A DNA stretch of 58,649 nt from CAYOHR01 sp964512145. Its GTDB lineage: Bacteria; Bacteroidota; Bacteroidia; Flavobacteriales_G; JALEGO01. Position numbers and translations under genes: made by a program. The stretch is from positions 1 to 58,649 of the forward strand of contig CAZEIM010000017.1 of assembly GCA_964512145.1 (NCBI GenBank), in the 5' to 3' direction. The notes beneath the pieces are model-generated. The model searched no databases, was not told the DNA's origin, and worked only from the letters and a program-made list of their open reading frames with translations. This document shows, one piece after another, positions 7,829 through 15,558 of the stretch. Every line of letters begins with the position of its first letter. The first letter of the stretch is position 1.

Positions 7829-9295
7829 TTATGGATGTTTTTGTAGCACATCATGTACTTTATTAAAATCTTCAGGGCAATCGGCCAAAACCATTAATAT
7901 ATCTTTTTCTTTTAATTCTGTTGAGCCTCCGGGACGGATATATTCCCCATTTCTCTTAATCATTACAATAAATGTTGAAGTAGGGAAATTTAAATCAACA
8001 ATTCGCTTGTTTATAGCATAAAGACCTGATGTTATTTCAAATTCTTGCAAAGATGATTTTGGAAGATCTAAAATAAGCTTGTCAATTTCTGATACTGGTT
8101 TTGCTTGTTCAGGGAGTGCTACATTTAGCCATTTTGCAACTATAGATAAGGTGGTTCCTTGAATAATGACAGACGTTAACGAAATAAAAAATACAATATT
8201 AAAAATCATATTTGCTTTATCGATTCCTGCTAACAAAGGATATGTAGCAAAAACAATAGGTACAGCACCTCTTAATCCAACCCAAGAAATATAAAACCGT
8301 CTATTCAAATCCATTTTAAAAAACAATAAGCTCATAAATACACTTAATGGACGTGCAACCAACATTAGGAATAATGATATGAGTATTCCAATACTTATAT
8401 AGGGTATAATTTGCGTTGGAAAAACAAGCAACCCTAATGTTAAGAAAAGAACTATTTGCATTAGCCAAGCTAAACCATCATACATTTTAAGAATTGTTTT
8501 TTTGTGAATAATATCTTGATTGCCTAAAAAAACGGCACAAATATAAATGGCCAAAAAGCCGTTTCCTCCTACAAAATCTGTAGCAGAAAATGTAATAAAC
8601 ATAAGTGCAATAACCAAAACAGGATATAGCCCTTCAAAATCAAGTTTAATATAATTAATGACTATTTTGCTAAGTTTTCCAAATCCAAATCCTGCAATTC
8701 CTCCTAATATCATTTGCTTAAAAAATAGTGGGATAATGGAAAGAATACTTTGATCTTGATTTATTACCAATGTTAAAAAGGCTATTGTTAAAACATACGC
8801 CATAGGATCGTTGCTTCCACTTTCCAGCTCTAATGTTGAACGAAGGTTTGATTTTAAGGCAAGACTTTTTGATCGCAAAATAGAAAAAACAGCCGCTGCA
8901 TCAGTAGATGAAACAATAGATCCAAGTAACATGCTTTCGTAAAATGTAAAATCGGTTAAATACCAAACAAATATTCCTATAAATGAAGCGGTAAGTAATA
9001 CACCAAACGTTGATAAAATAAGCCCTTCTTTTAAAATAGGTTTAACTGAATTTACATTTGTATCTAGCCCTCCTGAAAACAAGATAAAATTAAGCGCAAC
9101 AATTCCAATAAATTGAGCAAGCTGTGGGTTGTCAAAATAAATACCTCCAACACCCTCAGATCCAGCTAAAATTCCTATGGTTAAAAATAACAACAACGTT
9201 GGAACTCCAAATTTGTAGGAGGTTTTACCTGCAATTATGCTAATAAAAAGCAGTAATGATCCAACCAACAATATATTTTCAATCGTTAAATTCAT
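7829..9295 (-). CDS. CvrA/NhaP2-type K+/H+ antiporter
   Basis: 488 residues. Residues 1 to about 385 form a CPA1-type Na+/H+ or K+/H+ exchanger domain of about 12 helices, with the ion-site region SSTDAAAVFSILRSKS and LESGSNDPMAYVLT. The C-terminus from about 405 is a TrkA_C/RCK_C regulatory domain (YAINKRIVDLNFP to ILMVLADCPEDF). This architecture matches CvrA/NhaP2, which exports potassium in exchange for protons and helps volume and pH control. It is convergent with the anti-sigma gene and preceded by a TAACTTTG promoter box. Confidence 0.88.
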   Translation of the reverse strand: MNLTIENILLVGSLLLFISIIAGKTSYKFGVPTLLLFLTIGILAGSEGVGGIYFDNPQLAQFIGIVALNFILFSGGLDTNVNSVKPILKEGLILSTFGVLLTASFIGIFVWYLTDFTFYESMLLGSIVSSTDAAAVFSILRSKSLALKSNLRSTLELESGSNDPMAYVLTIAFLTLVINQDQSILSIIPLFFKQMILGGIAGFGFGKLSKIVINYIKLDFEGLYPVLVIALMFITFSATDFVGGNGFLAIYICAVFLGNQDIIHKKTILKMYDGLAWLMQIVLFLTLGLLVFPTQIIPYISIGILISLFLMLVARPLSVFMSLLFFKMDLNRRFYISWVGLRGAVPIVFATYPLLAGIDKANMIFNIVFFISLTSVIIQGTTLSIVAKWLNVALPEQAKPVSEIDKLILDLPKSSLQEFEITSGLYAINKRIVDLNFPTSTFIVMIKRNGEYIRPGGSTELKEKDILMVLADCPEDFNKVHDVLQKHP

Positions 9296-9321
9296 TCTTT
9301 TCTTATGTCTTTAGTCGATAA

Positions 9322-9329
9322 CAAAGTTA
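9322..9329 (-). promoter_or_regulatory. Bacteroidota -7 promoter box (TAACTTTG)
   Basis: The minus strand reads TAACTTTG, an exact TAnnTTTG match, 26 bases upstream of the antiporter ATG. No clear TTTG -33 element is seen. Confidence 0.45.
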
Positions 9330-9658
9330 TATGGTTTTTTTGTTTGATTATGTTTAAACTAAAATTGGCAAAAATTAAAACCGATAAATATTTCATGAAT
9401 TTAAAAACAGAATTTAATGAAATACATACAAATATTTATTAATGGTTTAAATACATAATTAAAAACATTTTTTAACGCAATGTACAACTCATAAAGCATC
9501 CTATTCGAATAATACATATCAAATTGCACCTGTTTAAAAAAAAGTAGGGTTTTATAGAGTCATAATATTTAATTTGAATTATAAGAATACCCATTAAATA
9601 AAATTTATGTGTTTTTAAAAAATTGAATGTAAATAAATCATTTGTTATTGTTTTAAAG

Positions 9659-9666
9659 TATTTTTG
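9659..9666 (+). promoter_or_regulatory. Bacteroidota -7 promoter box (TATTTTTG)
   Basis: An exact TAnnTTTG match ends nine bases before the ATG of the first gene of the glycan cassette. It is a plausible single promoter for the six-gene operon. Confidence 0.45.
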
Positions 9667-9675
9667 AACTGAATT

Positions 9676-10386
9676 ATGTACGAAAAAGCCATTATAACAC
9701 AGTCTAATTATATCCCCTGGAAGGGATATTTTGATAGTATTGCCGCTGTAGATGTATTTATAGTTTACGATGACATGCAATACACCAAACGCGATTGGAG
9801 AAACCGAAATCTTATTAAAACCCCACAAGGTTTATCTTGGCTGAGTATTCCGGTTGAGGTTAAAGGCAAGTATTTTCAGAAAATAAAAGACACAAAAATT
9901 GCTGATAAAAGTTGGAGTGAACAACATTGGAATGTGCTTAAAACCCATTATAAAAAAGCACCGCATTTTAATGCTATGGCCGAATGGATAGAGCCTTTGT
10001 ATAAAAATTGCTCATTTGATTATTTAACCGAAGTAAACATGCACTTTATTCGTGCCATAAACTCGTTTTTAAATATTAATACAGAAATAAAATTCTCCAG
10101 CGATTTTGTATTACATGAAGAACGTACGATGCGTATGGTAAATATTTGTAAAGAGTTGGGTGTAAAAAAATATTATTCCGGCCCTGCCGCTAAGGCGTAT
10201 ATGGACGAACAGTTTTTTACACAAAACGGCATAGAGGTACATTATTGGGACTATAGCGGATACCCGGAATACCCTCAGATATTGAATCCGTTTGAACATG
10301 GTGTAAGCATATTAGATTTAATTTTTAACACCGGAGAAGAATCTGTAAAATACTTAAAATTTTCGCATGAAACTATCCATAATTAG
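9676..10386 (+). CDS. WbqC family protein
   Basis: 236 residues, full length for the WbqC family. The characteristic start is present (AIITQSNYIPWKGYFDSIAAVDVFIVYDDMQYTKRDWRNRN), with the KRDWRNRN core near residue 35, followed by WLSIPV and the later YYSGPAAKAYMDE block. WbqC-like proteins sit in O-antigen and other surface-polysaccharide loci; a role in amino-sugar modification is suspected but not established. It leads an operon in which every junction is overlapping or one base apart, and it overlaps the following glycosyltransferase by 20 bases. Confidence 0.85.
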   Translation: MYEKAIITQSNYIPWKGYFDSIAAVDVFIVYDDMQYTKRDWRNRNLIKTPQGLSWLSIPVEVKGKYFQKIKDTKIADKSWSEQHWNVLKTHYKKAPHFNAMAEWIEPLYKNCSFDYLTEVNMHFIRAINSFLNINTEIKFSSDFVLHEERTMRMVNICKELGVKKYYSGPAAKAYMDEQFFTQNGIEVHYWDYSGYPEYPQILNPFEHGVSILDLIFNTGEESVKYLKFSHETIHN

Positions 10387-11290
10387 TCCGGTATACCGAG
10401 CCGAAAAAATGGTAGATGAGTTGGTAAAAAGAATCTCCGAAGAGGTTGAAAAAATTACGTCCGAATACGAAATTATTTTAGTAGAAGACGGAAGTCCGGA
10501 TAACAGTTGGCAAAAAATTGAAGAAAATGCTCTGCGCAATACAAAAGTTAAGGGAATTAAACTGAGCCGAAATTTTGGACAACATTACGCCATAACGGCA
10601 GGTATAGACTATGCTTTGGGCGATTATGCTATTATTATGGATTGCGACCTGCAAGACAATCCAGTATACATAAATACCTTATATCAAAAAGCATTAGAAG
10701 GATATGATATTATTTATACCTCAAAAGAAACCAGAAAGCATGGTTTCTTTAAAAACATTACCGCCAAGTTATTTAATTCTATTTTTAACTGGCTGGTAGA
10801 TAACAAAAGCTGGAAAGCATCTTCTAGTATAGGTTCTTACAGTTTAATAAGCAATAAAGTTGTAGACGCTTATAAAAATTATCACGATTATCGAAGGCAT
10901 TATTTAATGGTTTTGCGATGGTTAGGTTTTAAATCTACCATAATTCCTATTAAGCATGAAAAAAGATTAGAAGGTAAAAGTTCTTATAATCTAAAAAAAC
11001 TAATAAATCATGCCATAGACGGTATTACTTCTCAGTCGGATAAACTATTACGATTAACCATATCTTTAGGATTTATTTTGTCAGGTTTTTCATTTATTGC
11101 AGGTCTGTTTATAATAATAAGAGCCATTTTTAATCCTTTTCAGCCAGGTTGGGCAAGTTTGTCGGTATTGCTCTTTTTTATAGCGGGTTTAATTATAACT
11201 AGCATTGGTGTATCGGCCATTTATATTGGTAAAATATTTGAACAAACCAAAGGACGTCCATTGTACATTATTGAAAAAAAATTAAATTAA
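10367..11290 (+). CDS. GT2 glycosyltransferase with two C-terminal membrane helices (GtrB/ArnC-like)
   Basis: 307 residues. The GT-A domain covers about 1-225, with SPVYRAEKMVDELV at the start, the donor motif VEDGSPDNSW, the DCDLQDNP metal motif and the family-typical R-x3-GKSSYN at about 205. Two hydrophobic segments at about 230-255 and 260-290 anchor it in the inner membrane. GtrB/ArnC-type enzymes load a sugar onto undecaprenyl phosphate for glycan decoration. In this operon it is the only obvious transferase, so it probably supplies the lipid-linked sugar that the other genes tailor. That coupling is inference. Confidence 0.88.
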   Translation: MKLSIISPVYRAEKMVDELVKRISEEVEKITSEYEIILVEDGSPDNSWQKIEENALRNTKVKGIKLSRNFGQHYAITAGIDYALGDYAIIMDCDLQDNPVYINTLYQKALEGYDIIYTSKETRKHGFFKNITAKLFNSIFNWLVDNKSWKASSSIGSYSLISNKVVDAYKNYHDYRRHYLMVLRWLGFKSTIIPIKHEKRLEGKSSYNLKKLINHAIDGITSQSDKLLRLTISLGFILSGFSFIAGLFIIIRAIFNPFQPGWASLSVLLFFIAGLIITSIGVSAIYIGKIFEQTKGRPLYIIEKKLN

Positions 11291-11291
11291 C

Positions 11292-12092
11292 ATGAAAGAA
11301 TACGGTATAACAAACCGAAATACGGTATCCAATAAAATAGAATATCATAAAGAAAATCTAAAAATAAAGGGTTTTTCTATAGAAGAGAATCTTTTATCTA
11401 ATGATTTTTGCGATAAAATTTCAGATAAACTCATATACATTTATCAAAAACAAGAAAAGGACTTTGGTCGTGAAAATTTACAAAACATCAACGAGTTAGA
11501 CTTATGTAGAATGCCATTTTTACATGACAAATCATTTTTTGATTTATTTATGAACCCAATGGTTTTAGAAATTACCGAAAAAATATTGGGTAAATTTTTT
11601 ACCTTACACTTACAAAACGGCATCATCAACAAACCAAACGAAGAGCACCACCAATCTTCTTGGCATAGGGATTTGCCTTACCAAGATTGGATAATAAGTA
11701 AGCCTTTAGCATTAAATGCTTTTTATTGCATAACAGAATTTACAAAAGATAATGGTGCAACATTTTTGCTACCATATTCACACAGATTAGATTATTTCCC
11801 TAGCTCTAAATTTGTTGAAGAAAACTCTATTCAACTTGAAGCCCCTAAAGGTTCTGTTGTTTTTTTTGACAGCATGTTGTATCACAGAGCGGGGTATAAC
11901 AAATCACATTATGCAAGAATTGGTATTAACAATATGTTTGTAGTTCCTATTATTAAACAACAAATAGATATACCTGCTCATTTTTCAACAGATCAATTAA
12001 GCGTTAAAGAAGCAGAGGTTTTAGGTTTATCTTTTAAAGTTCCTGAAAGTATAGAGGCATATAGATCGAAAAAACTTTTTAAGAAAAACTAA
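11292..12092 (+). CDS. phytanoyl-CoA dioxygenase (PhyH) family oxygenase
   Basis: 266 residues. The fold belongs to the Fe(II)/2-oxoglutarate oxygenases. The H-x-D iron ligands are in SSWHRDLPYQD (about 120), the distal His in FDSMLYHRAGYN (about 195), and a downstream Arg in ARIGINN can bind 2-oxoglutarate. Members of this family outside lipid catabolism often hydroxylate small molecules, including sugars and sugar-linked acyl or amino groups in polysaccharide loci. The context between a glycosyltransferase and a methyltransferase favours a tailoring role. Its TAA shares one base with the ATG of the next gene. Confidence 0.8.
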   Translation: MKEYGITNRNTVSNKIEYHKENLKIKGFSIEENLLSNDFCDKISDKLIYIYQKQEKDFGRENLQNINELDLCRMPFLHDKSFFDLFMNPMVLEITEKILGKFFTLHLQNGIINKPNEEHHQSSWHRDLPYQDWIISKPLALNAFYCITEFTKDNGATFLLPYSHRLDYFPSSKFVEENSIQLEAPKGSVVFFDSMLYHRAGYNKSHYARIGINNMFVVPIIKQQIDIPAHFSTDQLSVKEAEVLGLSFKVPESIEAYRSKKLFKKN

Positions 12093-12742
12093 TGGCTCAA
12101 AAAATGACTAAAGATAAAATTATTGAATCTGTTGAGCAATATTACACCGATAAGGTTAAAAAACATGGCGCAACTCCACAAGGGGTAGATTGGAACTCCA
12201 ATGAAAGCCAATACATCCGTTTTGAACAGCTGTTTAAGGTGGTAGATAAAAATGCCCCCTATACCTTGTTAGATTATGGTTGCGGTTATGGAGAATTTGT
12301 GCATTTTTTAAATTATAAAAACACACATCCATATTACACCGGATTTGATATTTCCGATGAAATGATTCGGGTTGCTAAACAAAAACATGCCGAAAATAGT
12401 CGCGTAACTTTTGTTAACAACCTGCAAAATGCCTCACCTAGTTTTGACTATGTTGTTGCCAGTGGTATTTTTAATGTAAAAGTGCAACACAAAGCCGATG
12501 AAGAGTGGACACAGTATGTGTTGGGTGTATTGGATGAAATACATGCTTTGTCAACACTAGGGTTTTCGTTTAATGTGCTTACCAAATATTCGGATAAAGA
12601 GTATATGAAAGACTATTTATATTACGCAGATCCCTTGTTTTTATTTGATTATTGCAAAAAACATTTTTCAAAAAATGTAGCTTTATTGCACGATTACCAT
12701 TTGTATGAATTTACCATAATTATTCGAAAAAATGAAAAATAA
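12092..12742 (+). CDS. class I SAM-dependent methyltransferase
   Basis: 216 residues. Motif I of the Rossmann-like SAM fold is LLDYGCGYGEFVHFL (about 60-74). An acidic motif II is in YTGFDISDEMIRVAKQK, and a post-II segment is in SFDYVVASGIFNV. There is no second domain, so the substrate is open. In this operon it probably methylates the sugar, or an N-acyl group on it, made by the neighbours. It overlaps the acyltransferase gene by 11 bases. Confidence 0.85.
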   Translation: MAQKMTKDKIIESVEQYYTDKVKKHGATPQGVDWNSNESQYIRFEQLFKVVDKNAPYTLLDYGCGYGEFVHFLNYKNTHPYYTGFDISDEMIRVAKQKHAENSRVTFVNNLQNASPSFDYVVASGIFNVKVQHKADEEWTQYVLGVLDEIHALSTLGFSFNVLTKYSDKEYMKDYLYYADPLFLFDYCKKHFSKNVALLHDYHLYEFTIIIRKNEK

Positions 12743-13397
12743 AAAACTCATAATTTTTGGGGTGGGTGATATAGCACAAATTGCCAAGTACTATTTTGAT
12801 ATAGACTCTGCTTATGAAGTAGTAGCTTTTACCTTAGATCAAGAATATATTACGCTGTCAACCTTCGAAGGACTTGAGGTAATTCCCTTTCAAGAAATTG
12901 AAAAAAAATTCTCCCCTTCTGAATATTCTATATTCATTGCTCTAAGCTATTCAAAAATGAATAAACTTAGAGAGAAAAAATATTTTGAAGCAAAAGAAAA
13001 AGGATTCTCAATTGCCTCATATATTAGTTCAAAATGTTCATATTTATCACAATTTCCTCCTGGAGAAAATGCCTTTATATTTGAAGACAACACTATACAA
13101 CCTTTTGTAAAAATTGGTCATAATGTAACTCTGTGGAGTGGGAATCATATTGGCCACCACAGCATCATTAAAGATCATAATTTTATAAGCTCACATGTGG
13201 TAATATCTGGTCATTGCATAATAAACTCGTATTGTTTTTTAGGAGTGAATTCAACCCTAGCACATAAAGTTGAGTTGGCAGAAGGCACTTTATTGGGCGC
13301 AGGAGTTGTGATTTCTAAAAATACCGAAAGAAATAAAGTGTATGTTTCTGCCAGACCAACCATATTAGAAAAAGAAAGTTTTGATATTAGTTTATGA
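12732..13397 (+). CDS. NeuD/PglD-like sugar O- or N-acyltransferase
   Basis: 221 residues in two parts. An N-terminal PglD_N-type Rossmann domain begins KKLIIFGVGDIAQIAKYY and binds the sugar nucleotide. From about residue 105 a left-handed beta-helix made of hexapeptide repeats (IGHNVTLWSGNHIGHHSIIKD and LGAGVVISKNT are clear turns) binds the acyl-CoA. The His in SGNHIGHHS is a candidate catalytic base by comparison with PglD. The enzyme would acylate a UDP- or CMP-sugar in the cytoplasm. It overlaps the next gene by four bases (ATGA). Confidence 0.82.
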   Translation: MKNKKLIIFGVGDIAQIAKYYFDIDSAYEVVAFTLDQEYITLSTFEGLEVIPFQEIEKKFSPSEYSIFIALSYSKMNKLREKKYFEAKEKGFSIASYISSKCSYLSQFPPGENAFIFEDNTIQPFVKIGHNVTLWSGNHIGHHSIIKDHNFISSHVVISGHCIINSYCFLGVNSTLAHKVELAEGTLLGAGVVISKNTERNKVYVSARPTILEKESFDISL

Positions 13398-14299
13398 TGC
13401 ATTGGAAAAAATTAGGACAATTATATCATTTTGAGCCTAATGGTGAATATATATATTCGCATGCAACGAATCCGGTTGCTATAAATATTTATGAGGATGT
13501 TTTTAAGATTTATTTCAGTTCTAGAGATGCTCATAATAAATCATCCCTTGCATGTATTGAGGTAGATATTGTAAAACAGGAAGTTTTAGAAAATAAACCG
13601 GTTTTACTTTGTAAATATGGACATGAAAACTCCTTTTATTCTCATGGTATAAGTATTGGAAATATGTATCAAATTAATGAACAATCCTTTATATTGTTTA
13701 TGGGGTGGCAATTTCCCAAAAATGATCATTGGAGAGGTGATATTGGTAGGCTTAAGCAACTAAAAACAGGGGGTTTTGTGGTAGATCCCCAAGTTCCCTT
13801 TATAGGAATGGACAAGGAAGATACGGTAAGCTTATCATACCCTTGGGTTATATTCGATAAAGGTCTTTATAAAATGTGGTACGGATCCACTATAAGCTGG
13901 ACTTCTGAAAATGAAGAAATGGTGCATGTGATTAAATATGCTACTTCTACCGATGGTGAAAACTGGACTAAACACGGCATTGCTATTCCATATAAGATGG
14001 GTCTTGCTCAAGCCTTTTCCAGACCTACTGTGCTAATTGAAAAAGATGAATATCACATGTGGTATTCTTATAGAAGTGGTGACGGAACTCCTTACAGAAT
14101 AGGGTATGCATTTAGTAAAGATGGTTTAAACTGGAATAGACAAGACAATAATTCAGGGATAAACGTGTCCTCAGAAGGTTGGGATAGTCAAATGATATGC
14201 TATCCATACGTATTTAAACATAAAAACAATACCTATATGTTGTATAATGGTAACGAATATGGTAAATATGGGTTTGGATTGGCGTTATTAGAAAAATAA
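13394..14299 (+). CDS. five-bladed beta-propeller protein, glycoside-hydrolase-43/32-like
   Basis: 301 residues, no signal peptide, so probably cytoplasmic. Repeated blades carry motifs typical of the GH32/43/68/130 fold: FKIYFSSRDAHNKSSLACI, GLYKMWYGSTISW, YATSTDGENWTKHG, EYHMWYSYRSGDGTPYRIGYAFSKDGLNWNR and NTYMLYNGNEYGKYGFG. Such proteins occur in polysaccharide gene clusters without a proven activity. Being the last gene of a tight biosynthetic operon and lacking an export signal argues against simple polysaccharide degradation. Two adjacent ATG codons exist (13394 and 13397); the first overlaps the upstream stop. Confidence 0.65.
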   Translation: MMHWKKLGQLYHFEPNGEYIYSHATNPVAINIYEDVFKIYFSSRDAHNKSSLACIEVDIVKQEVLENKPVLLCKYGHENSFYSHGISIGNMYQINEQSFILFMGWQFPKNDHWRGDIGRLKQLKTGGFVVDPQVPFIGMDKEDTVSLSYPWVIFDKGLYKMWYGSTISWTSENEEMVHVIKYATSTDGENWTKHGIAIPYKMGLAQAFSRPTVLIEKDEYHMWYSYRSGDGTPYRIGYAFSKDGLNWNRQDNNSGINVSSEGWDSQMICYPYVFKHKNNTYMLYNGNEYGKYGFGLALLEK

Positions 14300-14300
14300 C

Positions 14301-15338
14301 TTAAATATTTTGCTTTTTACTTCTATACTCGGTAGGCGTTATACCGGTTATTTCTTTAAACGCTTTATAAAACGGTGAAATTGATTGATAGCCCAAGGAA
14401 TAGGCGATTTCTAATATAGTAAGCTTGTTTTTATCGGGATTCTCCAAAATTTTTATGGCATCTGCTATTCTTTTTGAATTTAAGTAATCGTTAAAATTTT
14501 TAAATCCCATAGCATAATTTATTGCTTTTCGTACTTTGTATTCATGTTCCTGAATATGTTCTGATAACCCTTTTATGGTTATTCCTTCGCGCAAATATAT
14601 TTTTTGATTCGTCATAGAATCTTCAATTTTTTGGATAATAACATCTTCATCATCTAACTGTATAGTAACCTTTTCGCCCGAAAAAAAGAATCCGGGAATC
14701 ATTTTTAAACGATACCCAAAAAATAAAAACAGCAATACCAAAATTACCAAATGATGAAGTAGCATAATTTCGGCCGGAGTTTTAAAAAACGAAATCGATG
14801 TGGAAATTAAGGTGTTTAGTAAAAAAAGCCCAGAAGCTAAATAAAAAAATGTTTTTTTAAATCGAACTTTGGTAGTGCTTTTATCAAAGTCCTGAGCATT
14901 TTTTGAAATATAATACGCTGAGCTAATAAAAACTATTTGAATAATTTGCGGAATTAAGTGTGTAATTACAGCTATATATTCATTGCTAAACGAAATATGT
15001 AAAGGATTAATTTGATCGAAAATAATATATACCGGAATTAAAATAATGACCCCCATAAAATGCCAACGTGTGTAGGTAAATTTTTTTCTGAATACCGACA
15101 TGGAAAAAAGCCAAAAAAAATAGGTGATTAAAAATCGACTGAAAACTAATATTAAATTTGCAGTGGTACTCATTCCCTTATACTTTTCAAATGCAAAGTA
15201 TACAAATACCGAAGCGCAAAATAAAATGCTAAAAATTACTTTTTGAGAGTATTTGCTTTCAATAATTAAAAAAAACAATACCAAAGCCAAGTAGGCTAAA
15301 TTAAAATATCGAATTATCTCTAATACTTCTTGAACCAT
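14301..15338 (-). CDS. membrane-embedded AraC-family transcriptional regulator
   Basis: 345 residues from the ATG at 15338. A GTG at 15371 is in frame, but a TATTTTTG promoter box at 15349-15356 lies inside that extension, so I prefer the ATG. The first 230 residues hold about seven membrane helices. The C-terminal 100 residues form an AraC HTH (LREGITIKGLSEHIQEHEYKVRKAIN, then ILEIAYSLGYQSISPFYKAFKEITGITPTEYR). This layout is common in Bacteroidota and suggests direct sensing of a membrane or envelope signal. It is divergent from the ABC/HlyD/TolC operon, which makes that operon its likely target. Confidence 0.82.
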   Translation of the reverse strand: MVQEVLEIIRYFNLAYLALVLFFLIIESKYSQKVIFSILFCASVFVYFAFEKYKGMSTTANLILVFSRFLITYFFWLFSMSVFRKKFTYTRWHFMGVIILIPVYIIFDQINPLHISFSNEYIAVITHLIPQIIQIVFISSAYYISKNAQDFDKSTTKVRFKKTFFYLASGLFLLNTLISTSISFFKTPAEIMLLHHLVILVLLFLFFGYRLKMIPGFFFSGEKVTIQLDDEDVIIQKIEDSMTNQKIYLREGITIKGLSEHIQEHEYKVRKAINYAMGFKNFNDYLNSKRIADAIKILENPDKNKLTILEIAYSLGYQSISPFYKAFKEITGITPTEYRSKKQNI

Positions 15339-15348
15339 AGCGTGAATC

Positions 15349-15356
15349 CAAAAATA
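15349..15356 (-). promoter_or_regulatory. Bacteroidota -7 promoter box (TATTTTTG) of the AraC gene
   Basis: The minus strand reads TATTTTTG, an exact TAnnTTTG match, ten bases before the ATG at 15338. The spacing is the same as in front of several other genes here and supports the shorter start. Confidence 0.45.
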
Positions 15357-15558
15357 GTATAATTTTAACACCCGTTATAATTACTAATGTTCAGAATATT
15401 TATATCGTTTTAAAAACATGCAAATTCTATACCTATTTCAAAACAAATACATGAAAAGTTTGTTACAAGAAAACACCTTATAAATAGAATTGTTTGTAAG
15501 TGTCGTAAACTTTAATTTTTTTTAATTATTTTAGTCCACCTAATTTTTTTATCTATAC

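Larger units (their letters stand above)
9296..9675. other. 380-bp AT-rich divergent intergenic region
   Basis: This stretch separates the antiporter gene from the divergent glycan cassette. Apart from -7-like boxes at each end (9322-9329 minus, 9659-9666 plus) I see no gene, tRNA, strong hairpin or repeat. A minus-strand reading frame that crosses it (9472-9828) is antisense to the start of the WbqC gene and does not look coding. Confidence 0.6.

Noticed and set aside
9472..9828. Minus-strand reading frame of 118 codons
   Set aside because: It is antisense to the first 150 bases of the WbqC gene and otherwise covers AT-rich promoter sequence; the translation shows no family motif.
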